Shown: positions 18,538-29,159, numbered from the stretch's first letter. The stretch is 64,000 bases of DNA from Streptomyces apocyni (GCF_009739465.1 NZ_WHOM01000033.1:177085-241084), one strand, 5' to 3'. Numbers and translations: made by a program. The notes: generated from the sequence alone by a model not told the origin.

Positions 18538-19484
18538 GATGCTCCCCCTTGGTCTTCGTCGTGGCCGCCGCTGTCGCGGTCGCCGCTGTCGTCGTCGGCG
18601 CCGTCGGGCACGACCATGGTGCCCACACCGTCATCCGTGAAGATCTCCAGCAGGATCGAGTGCTGGACCCGGCCGTCGATCACGCGGGCGGTGTGCACAC
18701 CGTTGCGTACGGCGTGCAGACAGCCCTCCATCTTCGGCACCATGCCACTGGCCAGATCGGGCAGCAGCTTCTCCAGCTCGGCCGCGGTCAGCTTGCTGAT
18801 CACGTCGTCGCTGTGCGGCCAGTCCTCGTACAGGCCCTCCACGTCGGTGAGGACCATCAGCGTCTCGGCGTTCAGCGCGGCGGCCAGTGCGGCGGCCGCG
18901 GTGTCGGCGTTGACGTTGTAGACGTGGTCGTCGTCGGCGGACCGCGCGATGGACGACACGACCGGGATACGGCCGTCCGCCAGCAGCGCCTCGATCGCGC
19001 CGGTGTCGGTCCCGGTGATCTCCCCGACCCGGCCGATGTCCACCAACTCGCCCTCGATCCGGGGCTGGTGCTTGGTCGCGGTGAGGGTGTGCGCGTCCTC
19101 ACCGGTGAGGCCGACGGCCAGCGGGCCGTGCCGGTTCAGTAGTCCGACCAGTTCACGCTGGACCTGTCCGGCGAGCACCATCCGTACGACGTCCATGGCC
19201 TCGGGCGTCGTGACCCGCAGCCCGGCCTTGAACTCGGAGACCAGACCGTGCCGGTCGAGCTGCTTGCTGATCTGCGGGCCGCCGCCGTGCACCACGACGG
19301 GCTTGAGCCCGGCGTGGTGCAGGAAGACGACGTCCTGGGCGAAGGCGGCCTTCAGCTGCTCGTCGACCATGGCGTTGCCGCCGAACTTGATCACGACGGT
19401 CTTGCCCTGGTGGCGGGTCAGCCAGGGCAGCGCCTCGATGAGGATCTGCGCCTTGGGCAGTGCGGTGTGCTGACGAGTGCTCAT
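18534..19484 (-). CDS. argB: Acetylglutamate kinase
   Basis: This enzyme phosphorylates N-acetylglutamate, the committed step of the cyclic arginine pathway. The 316 residues have the amino-acid-kinase features [10 protein letters not shown] (about 30-39), [10 protein letters not shown] (about 62-71) and a nucleotide-binding segment [12 protein letters not shown]-terminal helix residues before KFGGNAM are typical of arginine-sensitive hexameric enzymes. The C-terminal 20 residues are an Asp/Gly-rich low-complexity tail absent from most family members. The gene is six bases after argJ and overlaps argD by four. Confidence 0.95.
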   Translation of the reverse strand: MSTRQHTALPKAQILIEALPWLTRHQGKTVVIKFGGNAMVDEQLKAAFAQDVVFLHHAGLKPVVVHGGGPQISKQLDRHGLVSEFKAGLRVTTPEAMDVVRMVLAGQVQRELVGLLNRHGPLAVGLTGEDAHTLTATKHQPRIEGELVDIGRVGEITGTDTGAIEALLADGRIPVVSSIARSADDDHVYNVNADTAAAALAAALNAETLMVLTDVEGLYEDWPHSDDVISKLTAAELEKLLPDLASGMVPKMEGCLHAVRNGVHTARVIDGRVQHSILLEIFTDDGVGTMVVPDGADDDSGDRDSGGHDEDQGGAS

Positions 19485-19490
19485 GAGTCC

Positions 19491-21682
<2,192 letters not shown>

Positions 21683-21690
21683 CTAGTGAT

Positions 21691-21727
21691 GGCATGACTA
21701 TACGCAAGACCGCAGTTTTATGCAATG
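21691..21727 (-). promoter_or_regulatory. argC promoter embedded in ARG boxes
   Basis: On the minus strand TTGCAT (21720-21725) and TATAGT (21697-21702) are separated by 17 bases, close to the housekeeping consensus. TTGCATAA and TTGCGTATAGTCATGC fit the TGCAT/ATGCA-type ARG boxes and overlap both promoter elements, so ArgR binding should block polymerase. Confidence 0.75.
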
Positions 21728-21783
21728 TAGTGCTGGACGGAGGGGTCCGGACCCGGTGGCTCACGTCACCCTGGTGGCTCACG

Positions 21784-22722
21784 TCACCAGGTGTAGATGG
21801 CCGGAGCGTCGGGCTCGTACCGCCGCCAGGCCTCGTTGAGGCGCGCGAGCCGGTCCGCGGCGGCGATGCCGCAGAGGAAGGCGACCTTGCCGTCGCTGAT
21901 CTCGAACGCCACGGCGCCCACGATCTGGCCCTCGATCACGGCGATGACGGTCGGGGAGCCGTTGACCTGCGCCACGTGGAACGCGGGAGTGCCTCCGGCC
22001 AGCCGCCGCTTCGCGGGTGTCGGCTTGAAGCCGGTCCGCACGAAGGAGGCGACGCGCTCACGCGTCGTGTACCGCAGCAGCCGCCTGGCCAGTCCGGCAC
22101 CGTCCGAGAGCGCGGTGACGTCGGCGGTGAGCATCGCCACCAGACGGTCGGTGCGTCCCGACGCGGCGGCGGCGATGAACTCCTCGACGACACGGCGCGC
22201 GGTCGCCGGGTCCACCTCGTCGCCGCGGCGGCGCTCGGCGGCGACCCGGCGCCGGGCCCGGTGGACATGCTGCTGGCTCGCGGACTCAGTGATCTCCAGG
22301 ATCCCGGCGATCTCGGCATGAGGGTACGAGAAGGCCTCACGCAGGACGTAAGCGGCCCGTTCGACCGGTGACAGGCGCTCCATGAGGGTCATCACGGCCA
22401 AGGACACCGATTCTCGCTGCTCGACGGTGTCGGCCGGGCCGAGCATCGGGTCGCCCTCGAGGAGCGGCTCGGGCAGCCAGGCACCGGCCGTGCGCTCGTG
22501 GCGCGCCTGCGCCGAGCGAAGCCGGTCGAGGCAGAGATTCGTGACGACCTTGGTCAGCCACGCTTCCGGCACCTCGACCCGTTCGCGGTCCGCGGCCTGC
22601 CAGCGCAGGAACGTGTCCTGCACGGCGTCCTCGGCGTCCGCGGCCGAGCCGAGCAGACGGTACGCGAGCGAGGCCAGCCGACCCCGGCTGGCCTCGAACT
22701 GATCGACGGCCGCACTGTCCAT
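21784..22722 (-). CDS. ECF41-type RNA polymerase sigma factor
   Basis: This 312-residue sigma factor has regions 2 and 4 (about 1-180), a WLPEPLL motif in the linker (about 84-90) and a SnoaL-like C-terminal domain (about 190-310), the layout of the ECF41 (SigJ) group. In that group the C-terminal extension modulates activity, replacing a separate anti-sigma factor. The gene partner is usually a carboxymuconolactone decarboxylase, oxidoreductase or epimerase; here it is the oxidoreductase ten bases upstream. The signal sensed is unknown. Confidence 0.87.
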   Translation of the reverse strand: MDSAAVDQFEASRGRLASLAYRLLGSAADAEDAVQDTFLRWQAADRERVEVPEAWLTKVVTNLCLDRLRSAQARHERTAGAWLPEPLLEGDPMLGPADTVEQRESVSLAVMTLMERLSPVERAAYVLREAFSYPHAEIAGILEITESASQQHVHRARRRVAAERRRGDEVDPATARRVVEEFIAAAASGRTDRLVAMLTADVTALSDGAGLARRLLRYTTRERVASFVRTGFKPTPAKRRLAGGTPAFHVAQVNGSPTVIAVIEGQIVGAVAFEISDGKVAFLCGIAAADRLARLNEAWRRYEPDAPAIYTW

Positions 22723-22732
22723 GCGGAGCAGC

Positions 22733-23929
22733 CTATGCGGCGGCCCTGACGCTGGCCCTGTCGGGTATGGTGGCCAGGCGGCGCTGGCGCTTCGGCATGC
22801 CGAACGTCGGGTGGGCGATGCCCCATCCGGCCCCCTTGAGCACGCCCGACTTGAGCCGCGCGGCGAACTTCCCGCCCAGGAACCAGGACTTCGACCGGAC
22901 GTCCCCGTCCACCATCTGGAAGATCGCGTCCCGCTGTCCGAGGCTGATGTGGTTGCCGAGGTACTTCAGCCCGACGGTCGGGACCTTGCCGCCCGTCAGG
23001 CGGGCGATGATCGCGGCGGTCGCCTGCATGTTGGTGTATCCGGCTGAGCCGCAGGACATCGGCAGCGGGCGGCCGTTGTCGCCGATCGCGTAGACGCTGT
23101 CACCCGCGGCGTAGACGTCCGGGTGCGAGACCGAGCGCATGCTGCGGTCGACGACGATCTGGCCGGTCTCGGCGACCTCCAGGCCGCTGGCGGCCGCGAT
23201 GGGGTGCACGGCGAACCCGGCCGTCCACACGGTCACGTCGGCCGGGATGGACGACCCGGTGACGCGGTCGGCGATCGCCCGCGTCGGCTCTACGGCCTCG
23301 ATGTTCGTGTGTTCGTGGACGGTGATGCCAAGCCGGTCGAAGGCCTGGCGCAGGTGACGACGGGCCTTCGGGGAGAGCCAGGCGCCCAGCTCGCCGCGGG
23401 CGGCGAGCGTGACCGAGAGGTCGGGCCGCGACTCGGCGAACTCGGTGGCGGTCTCGATGCCGGTGAGCCCCTCACCGACGACCAGCACCGTGCCGCCCGC
23501 GCCCAGGCGAGCCAGGCGCTCGCGCAGCCGCAGTGCCGATGACCGGCCGGCCACGTCGAAGGCGTACTCGGCCACGCCGGGGACACCGTGGTGGGCGACG
23601 GAGCTGCCGAGCGCGTAGAGCAGCGTGTCGTACGCGAGCTCGCCGTCGCCGTCCTCGCCCGTGACGGCGACGGTCTTGCGCTCGGGGTCGACGCTGGTGA
23701 CGCGCGCCAGCCGCAGCCGCACCCCCGTGCCCGCGAACACATCGGACAGCTTGCGGACGGCGAGGTCCTGGCCGATCGCGAGCTGGTGCATCCGCATCCG
23801 CTCGACGAAGTCGGGCTCGGCATTGACGACGGTGATCTCGGTGTCGGCGGGCGAGAGCCGACGGGCCAGGTTTCCGGCGGCGAAGGCTCCGGCGTATCCG
23901 GCGCCGAGTACGACGATGCGGTGCTTCAT
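22733..23929 (-). CDS. NAD(P)/FAD-dependent oxidoreductase, type II NADH dehydrogenase-like
   Basis: This 398-residue flavoprotein has two Rossmann folds: FAD-binding VLGAGYAGAFAAGNL near residues 7-21, and NAD-binding VLVVGEGLTGIETATEF near 150-166. A late YAAGDSVYAI (about 293-302) closes the FAD site. It resembles NDH-2/ferredoxin-reductase-like proteins that commonly accompany ECF41 sigma factors. No membrane-anchoring helix is obvious. It is the first gene of a two-gene unit with the sigma factor. A 9-bp inverted repeat (23942-23950 with 23973-23981) precedes it. Confidence 0.85.
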   Translation of the reverse strand: MKHRIVVLGAGYAGAFAAGNLARRLSPADTEITVVNAEPDFVERMRMHQLAIGQDLAVRKLSDVFAGTGVRLRLARVTSVDPERKTVAVTGEDGDGELAYDTLLYALGSSVAHHGVPGVAEYAFDVAGRSSALRLRERLARLGAGGTVLVVGEGLTGIETATEFAESRPDLSVTLAARGELGAWLSPKARRHLRQAFDRLGITVHEHTNIEAVEPTRAIADRVTGSSIPADVTVWTAGFAVHPIAAASGLEVAETGQIVVDRSMRSVSHPDVYAAGDSVYAIGDNGRPLPMSCGSAGYTNMQATAAIIARLTGGKVPTVGLKYLGNHISLGQRDAIFQMVDGDVRSKSWFLGGKFAARLKSGVLKGAGWGIAHPTFGMPKRQRRLATIPDRASVRAAA

Positions 23930-23941
23930 GGTGGTGCTCCT

Positions 23942-23981
23942 GTCTCGTTCGTGTGCCGTTCGCGTGCCCCTTGAACGAGAC
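23942..23981 (-). promoter_or_regulatory. Inverted repeat upstream of the ECF41 oxidoreductase operon
   Basis: GTCTCGTTC and GAACGAGAC form perfect 9-bp arms 22 bases apart, just upstream of the start codon. CGTCACA further upstream resembles the ECF41 -35 (TGTCACA), but I could not pair it with a convincing CGTC -10. Confidence 0.4.
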
Positions 23982-24020
23982 GGCGCCCCGATCCCTGACA
24001 GAACCCTGATGTGACGTGGG

Positions 24021-24875
24021 TCACCGGCCCGCCGAGGTGCGGCCGCCGGGGGCGTGACCGATGACGACGGTGGCGTACAGGTCGTCGTCGGTGACTACCT
24101 GGGGGATCAAGCCGCCCCTGGTGAACGTGGTGACGGCGTCCTGGGCCTGGCGCTCGCTGGTCTCGACGAGGAGGTGTCCACCGGGCGCGAGCCAGGACGC
24201 GGCGTCGGCGGTGACCCGCCGCAGCACGTCCAGGCCGTCGCCACCGCCGTCCAGTGCGACCAGCGCCTCGTGCTCACGGGCCTCCTGAGGCAGCAGCCCG
24301 ACCTCGCCGGTGGGCACGTAGGGCACGTTGGCGAGCAGGACGCCGACGCGACCCCGCAGTGCGGCGGGCAGCGGCGCGAAGAGGTCTCCCTGGTAGACCT
24401 GGCCACCGGCCGCGGCGACGTTGCGGCGGGCGCAGCGCACGGCCGCGGGGTCGATGTCGGCGGCGTGCAGCTCAAGTGGGCCTACGGCGGCGGCCAGTGC
24501 GGCGCCCAGGGCTCCCGAGCCGCAGCACAGGTCGACCACGACCGGTGTGGGCCGGTCCTCCCAGCGGAAGAGACCCGCCGCCTGGGCGACCAGGAACTCG
24601 GTACGGCGGCGCGGCACGAAGACCCCGGGGTCGACGGCCATCCGGCTGCCGCAGAACTCCGCCCAGCCCAGGACGTGTTCCAGCGGAAGCCCCTCGACGC
24701 GGCGGTCCACCATCGCCGTGAGCTCGGCGGGAGTCGAGGCCGTGGAAAGGATCAGGGCCGCCTCCTCCTCGGCGAAGACGCATCCGACGGCGCGCAGCCT
24801 GGCGACGATGCCGGGGAGGAGGGAAGAGAAGGGGGAAGAGAAAGGAGATGCTGACGGTGATACGGACAGCGGCAT
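24021..24875 (-). CDS. Putative protein N5-glutamine methyltransferase (PrmC/HemK-like)
   Basis: This 284-residue Rossmann methyltransferase has the SAM motif VDLCCGSGALGAALA near residues 113-127 and NVPYVP near 184. The latter is the NPPY-type motif that holds the target amide nitrogen in HemK/PrmC, with Val in place of the first Pro. It belongs to the divergent actinobacterial group annotated as putative glutamine methyltransferases, not release-factor PrmC itself. The start is uncertain because the first 20 residues are Ser/Pro repeats (SPFSSPFSS). It is monocistronic. Confidence 0.75.
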   Translation of the reverse strand: MPLSVSPSASPFSSPFSSLLPGIVARLRAVGCVFAEEEAALILSTASTPAELTAMVDRRVEGLPLEHVLGWAEFCGSRMAVDPGVFVPRRRTEFLVAQAAGLFRWEDRPTPVVVDLCCGSGALGAALAAAVGPLELHAADIDPAAVRCARRNVAAAGGQVYQGDLFAPLPAALRGRVGVLLANVPYVPTGEVGLLPQEAREHEALVALDGGGDGLDVLRRVTADAASWLAPGGHLLVETSERQAQDAVTTFTRGGLIPQVVTDDDLYATVVIGHAPGGRTSAGR

Positions 24876-24940
24876 AAGAGCGGAAAGACCTTTCGGAATG
24901 CCGAAGGGTGCTCTCGCGGTCGCCCGGGTCAGCCGAGCTG

Positions 24941-24984
24941 AGAGCCTGTGTCACATTCCCGGTCGGGGATGTGTCACAGGCTCT
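24941..24984. terminator. Long imperfect hairpin in an intergenic region
   Basis: A 20-bp stem (24941-24960 with 24965-24984) has one mismatch, one G-T pair and a 4-base loop. It lies 65 bp upstream of the methyltransferase start and about 320 bp beyond the phosphatase-like gene. It could terminate transcription from the right, or act in an RNA leader. Confidence 0.5.
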
Positions 24985-25122
24985 GAAGCACCGCGAGGTG
25001 AGAACACCCAGCCTGAACAGCGGTAATGGGTCTCACCTCCTCGGTATGCCCCCGGTTGGGGACGCCCACGTTATCTCACCGGGCGCCCGGTGGTGACTGC
25101 GATTCTGTCGCGATGACGACAG

Positions 25123-25326
25123 TGGACCGACGAGTTCCCGGAGGGCTCCGCGGTGACCGACTTCGAACTCGGGTGCGCGCATCACTCAACCGGTCTGCCT
25201 CAGCAGGCCGTGGTGCGCTACCGCGCGGCCCTGGCCACCGGCCTGACCGGCGTCCGGCGCCGCCGCGCCGTGATCCAACTGGCGAGTTCGCTGCGCAACC
25301 TGGGCCCTAGCCGTCGCCCAGGCTGA
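25123..25326 (+). pseudogene. Remnant of a tetratricopeptide-repeat protein gene
   Basis: The plus-strand frame reads WTDEFPEGS, then about 50 residues with a clear TPR core (GLPQQAVVRYRAALATGL, then RRAVIQLASSLRNLG). That pattern is, from memory, the middle of a roughly 120-residue actinobacterial TPR protein. It lacks the family N-terminus (a stop lies just upstream) and breaks off after SLRNLG into unrelated sequence that overlaps the end of the convergent phosphatase-like gene. Only GTG at 25153 could start it, with no good ribosome binding site. I read it as a decayed gene cut at both ends. Confidence 0.55.
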
Positions 25327-25879
25327 GGCTCCAGCGGCCGGTCCAGCCGGTGACGTTCACCGCCGACAGGGGGCGGACGCCGATGTTCCAGTACGTCGCC
25401 GGGGGCGCTTTCAGCGCGTAGACGATCGCCGCCCGGACCACGCCGGGTTCGGCGACGGCGACGATCCGGCCCCCGTCGTCGGCCGGGCGGGTGTCCAGCC
25501 ACCGGCCGACCCGGGAGATGAAGGCCAGCAGCGACTCACCGCCGTGCGGTGCGGAGCGCGGATCGCCGAGCCAGGCGTCGACGGCGGCCGGGTCGTGCGC
25601 CGTCACGTCGGAGAGCGTCAGGCCACGCCAGCGGCCCATGTCGCAGTCGCGCAGCGCGGGCTGGGCCAGCGGTGCGAGGCCGAGCGCGTCGCCGGTGGCC
25701 CGGCTGCGCGGCGTCGGCGAGCAGTAGCGCAGTTCGGCGGCTGCGAGCGGCGTCAGGGCGGGCGCGGCGAGCCGGACGTCGTGCCAGCCTGCCATGTCCA
25801 GCGGCCGGTCGTCGTCGAAGCGCTCGCCGAGCATCGAGGAACTCCGTGCGGCGGCTATCAGCGTGAACCGAACGTTCAT
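25307..25879 (-). CDS. Degenerate histidine-phosphatase family protein
   Basis: This 190-residue protein follows the layout of the phosphoglycerate-mutase superfamily: a first strand FTLIAAARSSSML, a conserved YCSPTPRSRATGDALG, CDMGRWRGLTL, and a late AVAEPGVVRAAIVYAL. The catalytic RHG of the first strand is replaced by AAR, and the second catalytic His of the late THG block is replaced by EP, so classic phosphatase chemistry looks impossible. I chose the ATG at 25879. It probably binds a phosphorylated ligand or has another role. Confidence 0.65.
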   Translation of the reverse strand: MNVRFTLIAAARSSSMLGERFDDDRPLDMAGWHDVRLAAPALTPLAAAELRYCSPTPRSRATGDALGLAPLAQPALRDCDMGRWRGLTLSDVTAHDPAAVDAWLGDPRSAPHGGESLLAFISRVGRWLDTRPADDGGRIVAVAEPGVVRAAIVYALKAPPATYWNIGVRPLSAVNVTGWTGRWSLSLGDG

Positions 25880-25966
25880 GCGGTGATCGTGCGGGCCAGG
25901 GACGCGCGGGTCAAGAGCTGAGCGCCGGGTGCGGAAGGACGCCTTCCGCGGGCACTCACCCGGCAC

Positions 25967-26386
25967 TCACTCCTCCAGGAGCAGCGCCATCCAGTGCTCG
26001 GGGTTCCGCAGCGGCTGGAAGCCGACCTTCTCGTACACCCCGTGCGCGTCGCGCGTGGCCAGCAGGCAGCGCCGCACTCCGTAGGCGTCGAGCCGCTCCC
26101 GTACAGCGGTGACCAGCTCGGTGCCCAGGCCCTTGCCGCGCGCCGACGGGGCGATGTAGACATCACAGAGCCAGGCGAAGTCGGCCTGGTCGGTGAGGAC
26201 TCTGGCGTAGCCGACCTGCTCCCCCGACGCCCCGTCGTACACCCCGAAGTTCAGCGATCCGGCGATGGCCCTGTCCTGCTTCTCGCGGCTGCGGCCGAGT
26301 GCCCAGTAGGCGTCGGTGGAGAGCCAGTGGTGGATACGGGCCGGGTCGAGCCGGGCGGGGTCGGTGGAGATCTCGTAGTCGGTCAT
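25967..26386 (-). CDS. GNAT N-acetyltransferase
   Basis: This 139-residue acetyltransferase has the acetyl-CoA loop CDVYIAPSARGKGLGTELV (about 74-92, with R-G-K-G-L-G) and the late YEKVGFQPL of the fold. It lies 43 bp after the MocR-type regulator on the same strand and 87 bp before the phosphatase-like gene, so all three may be cotranscribed. The substrate is unknown. Confidence 0.8.
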   Translation of the reverse strand: MTDYEISTDPARLDPARIHHWLSTDAYWALGRSREKQDRAIAGSLNFGVYDGASGEQVGYARVLTDQADFAWLCDVYIAPSARGKGLGTELVTAVRERLDAYGVRRCLLATRDAHGVYEKVGFQPLRNPEHWMALLLEE

Positions 26387-26429
26387 GGCGGGAGCCTGGC
26401 AAAGGCGGGGCATGCCTGGCGAGTGATTT

Positions 26430-27875
26430 TCACGGAGCGCCGAGTGCCTCGTCGCAGGCGGTACGGAGCCGGCGCACCCCCTCGGCGATCTCGGCCGCAC
26501 CGGCGACGGCCGCGAAGCTCAGGCGCACATGCCCGGCCGGGGGTTCGGCGCTGAAGTAGGGGCGGCCAGGGGTGATGGCGACTCCGGCCCGCAGCGCGGC
26601 CGACACCAGGGCCGCCTCGTCGGCGCCGTCCGGGAGCCGCAGCCACAGATGGTAGCCGCCCGAGGGGATGTGTGGCAGGGCGAGTTCGGGGATCTCCCGG
26701 TGCAGGGCGGCCGTCATCAGGTTCCGGCGCTCCTTCAACGCGGCGGCGACCGTGCGCAGATGGCGGCTCCAGGCAGGTGAGCCGACCAGTTCGAGCGCGG
26801 CCTCCTGGAGCGGCCTGGGCACGAAGAAGTGGTCGACGATCTGGATGGCGCGCAGCCGCTCCAGGACCGGGCCCCTGGCGACGAGGGCGCACACCCGGAA
26901 GCTGGGCGAGGTCGCCTTGGTGAGCGAACAGACGTGGACGACGACGCCGTCGTGGTCGTCGGCGATGAGCGGTGGCTGAAGCTTCCCGGCGTCCTCGTGC
27001 ACAAGGCGGCGTACGAAGTCGTCCTCGACCAGGAACGCCCCGGCCTCCCGGGTGATCCGCAGCACCTCGGCGCGGCGGCCGGGCGCGAGCACGGCGCCGG
27101 TGGGGTTCTGGAACAGCGGCTGGCACACGAACACCCGGGCGCCGGTGGCCCGGAACGCGGAGGCGAGCAGATCGGGACGTACCCCGTCGGTGTCCACCGG
27201 CACCGGCACCGGCCGCAGCCCGGCGGCGCGGGCGATGGCGAGCATGCCCGGGTACGTGGGCGACTCGACCAGTACGGGCGCACCGGGCGGGGCGAGCGCG
27301 CGCAGTGCGGTGGTCAGCGCCGACTGGCCGCCCGCGGTGATCAGCACCTCGGAGGCGGTGATGGCACCGCCGCAGCCGCGGGCGAACCACTCACGCAGCT
27401 CGGGCAGCCCGTCCATCGGCGGCCTGCCCCAGGCACCGGGCCGCCGCCCCGCGCGGGCGAGCGCCGCGGCCATGGCGCGCTCGGGCTGCAGGGAGGCGTG
27501 CAGATAGCCGCCGTTGAGCTCGATCACCCCGGCGGGCGGGGCGGCCAGGCTGGCCAGCACCCCGGAGGCGTCGACCGTGCGCGGCACCGGGTCACTCGCG
27601 GCGTCGGCGCTGAGCGCCAGCTGCTGCCAGGAGGTGTCGCCCACCGGGTCGGCGGCCGCCGCCCTGGGCTGGGCACGGAAGGCCCCGGCGCCGGGGCGGG
27701 TGACGACCAACCCCTCCGCGGCGAGCACGCCAAGCGCCCGCGAGACCGTCACCGGGCTCACCCGGTACTCCTCGACCAGCGCCCGACTCGACGGCAGCTT
27801 CCCGCCGGGAGAGTAGCGGATCAGCTCTTTTCGCAGGAGTCCGGCCAGCTCACTCACACTGCTACGCTCATGCAT
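26430..27875 (-). CDS. MocR-type regulator (GntR winged helix plus aminotransferase domain)
   Basis: This 481-residue regulator has an N-terminal GntR winged helix (about 5-70, GGKLPSSRALVEEYRVSPVTVSRALGVL) fused to a fold-type I aminotransferase domain (about 110-475). The PLP lysine lies in CSLTKATSPSFR near residue 315. MocR proteins sense PLP or amino-acid adducts and control vitamin B6 or amine metabolism. It is divergent from an EamA exporter, and the two start codons overlap by two bases. TATCCT lies nine bases before its ATG, fitting a leaderless transcript. Confidence 0.85.
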   Translation of the reverse strand: MHERSSVSELAGLLRKELIRYSPGGKLPSSRALVEEYRVSPVTVSRALGVLAAEGLVVTRPGAGAFRAQPRAAAADPVGDTSWQQLALSADAASDPVPRTVDASGVLASLAAPPAGVIELNGGYLHASLQPERAMAAALARAGRRPGAWGRPPMDGLPELREWFARGCGGAITASEVLITAGGQSALTTALRALAPPGAPVLVESPTYPGMLAIARAAGLRPVPVPVDTDGVRPDLLASAFRATGARVFVCQPLFQNPTGAVLAPGRRAEVLRITREAGAFLVEDDFVRRLVHEDAGKLQPPLIADDHDGVVVHVCSLTKATSPSFRVCALVARGPVLERLRAIQIVDHFFVPRPLQEAALELVGSPAWSRHLRTVAAALKERRNLMTAALHREIPELALPHIPSGGYHLWLRLPDGADEAALVSAALRAGVAITPGRPYFSAEPPAGHVRLSFAAVAGAAEIAEGVRRLRTACDEALGAP

Positions 27876-27896
27876 GACAGCACAGGATAGCGCTAC
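27863..27896. promoter_or_regulatory. Back-to-back overlapping leaderless promoters
   Basis: The plus-strand -10 TACGCT (27863-27868) lies in the first codons of the MocR gene. The minus-strand -10 TATCCT (about 27884-27889) lies in the first codons of the transporter. GCTAC-type motifs flank both, for example GCTAC at 27861 and the palindromic TAGCGCTA near 27888. Confidence 0.5.
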
Positions 27897-28815
27897 TCAA
27901 CCCAGCTCGATAGCGGTCACCAGCACTGCGGGCACCAGCACCGCAGTCACCAGCACCGCGGGCGGCACTCTGCTCGCCGCGCTCGGCGTCATCGCCTTCT
28001 CCCTCACCTTCCCGGCCACCGCCTGGGGCCTGGAGGGCTTCGGCCCGTGGTCCCTGGTCGCGGTGCGCAGCGCGCTGGCGGCCCTGATCGCGAGCTGCTG
28101 TCTCCTCGCGCTACGCGTCCCGTTTCCCGACCGCCGCCACTGGCGGGGCCTCGCGGTAGTGGCGGCAGGCGTAGTGGTCGGCTTCCCGCTGCTCACCACG
28201 CTGGCGCTGCAGACCTCGACGACCGCGCACGCCGCGGTGGTGATCGGACTGCTCCCCCTGACCACCGCGCTGTTCTCGGCGCTACGCACCGGGGCGCGGC
28301 CCTCACGCACCTTCTGGACGGCGGCCCTGGTGGGCGCGGTCGCGGTCGTCGCCTTCACCGTCCAGCAGAGCGGCGGCGCGCTCTCCACCGCCGATCTGCT
28401 GCTCTTCGGGGCGCTGCTGATCTGCGCCGCGGGCTACACCGAGGGCGGCCGACTGGCCCGGGAGATGCCGGGCTGGCAGGTCATCAGCTGGGCCCTGGTG
28501 TGCTGCCTGCCGCTGGCCCTGCCCGCCACCCTGCTGGCACTGGCCGCCGAGCCGGAGCCCGTACGGCTGACCGCGCACAGCGTGACCGGGTTGCTCTGGG
28601 TGGCCGCGGGCTCGCAGTTCCTCGGCCTGGTCGTCTGGTACCGGGGGATGGCGGTGATCGGTGTCCCCCGGGCCAGTCAGCTCCAGCTCGCCCAGCCGCT
28701 GCTCACTCTGGTCTGGTCCGTGACCCTGCTGGGCGAGCGGCTCCCGGCGGCCGCCCCGGTCACCGCCGTCGCCGTCCTGGTCTGCATCGCGCTCACCCAG
28801 CGGGCACGCGCGTAA
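27874..28815 (+). CDS. EamA/DMT-superfamily transporter
   Basis: This 313-residue membrane protein has ten predicted helices in two EamA halves (about 30-165 and 170-300), the pattern of drug/metabolite exporters such as RhtA and YdcZ relatives. A 30-residue Ser/Thr/Ala-rich N-terminus with VTSTAGTST repeats precedes the first helix. It is probably controlled by the divergent MocR regulator. A plausible role is export of an amino acid or amine sensed by that regulator. No ribosome binding site precedes the ATG. Confidence 0.85.
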   Translation: MTAQDSATQPSSIAVTSTAGTSTAVTSTAGGTLLAALGVIAFSLTFPATAWGLEGFGPWSLVAVRSALAALIASCCLLALRVPFPDRRHWRGLAVVAAGVVVGFPLLTTLALQTSTTAHAAVVIGLLPLTTALFSALRTGARPSRTFWTAALVGAVAVVAFTVQQSGGALSTADLLLFGALLICAAGYTEGGRLAREMPGWQVISWALVCCLPLALPATLLALAAEPEPVRLTAHSVTGLLWVAAGSQFLGLVVWYRGMAVIGVPRASQLQLAQPLLTLVWSVTLLGERLPAAAPVTAVAVLVCIALTQRARA

Positions 28816-28849
28816 CAGACACGCGCGTAACAGACACGCGCGTAAGAAA
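28805..28849. repeat. Three tandem 15-bp repeats at the 3' end of the EamA gene
   Basis: Three 15-base units begin CACGCGCGTAA; the first carries the stop codon. The last unit differs in its final four bases. Confidence 0.75.
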
Positions 28850-28891
28850 CCGTAGGCGCGCGCTTGAGGAGTCATCCGAAGACCACGGCCC

Positions 28892-28897
28892 TAGACT
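28892..28897 (+). promoter_or_regulatory. Candidate -10 (TAGACT) upstream of the DUF1918 gene
   Basis: TAGACT lies 52 bases before the ATG. TTGAGG at 28864-28869 is too far away (22 bases) to be a standard -35, so only the -10 is proposed. Confidence 0.35.
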
Positions 28898-28948
28898 GGC
28901 AACCACGGACAGATCGCTACCTCTCATCCCATGAGGAGGGCACTTTCC

Positions 28949-29146
28949 ATGCAAGCAACAGTGGGTGACCGACTGCTGGTGCACGGCAGAGTCGTCGGCC
29001 AGCACGACAGAACCGCGGAGGTCATCGAGGTACTGGGCGAGGACGGCTCTCCCCCGTACCGCGTCCGCTTCGAGGACGGCCACGAAACGGTGATGTCTCC
29101 GGGCCCCGACACCGTGGTCCGGCACTTCTCGGGCGCCGAGGACTAA
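28949..29146 (+). CDS. DUF1918 domain protein
   Basis: This 65-residue protein, MQATVGDRLLVHGR onward, carries the small beta-barrel pattern typical of DUF1918 (VGD.L..HGR....R..EV.EV.G.DG.PPY.VR). Such proteins occur widely in actinobacteria with no known function. AGGAGGG stands eight bases before the ATG, so the upstream in-frame ATG at 28931 is unlikely. It is monocistronic. Confidence 0.85.
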   Translation: MQATVGDRLLVHGRVVGQHDRTAEVIEVLGEDGSPPYRVRFEDGHETVMSPGPDTVVRHFSGAED

Positions 29147-29159
29147 CGAGAACTCACAC

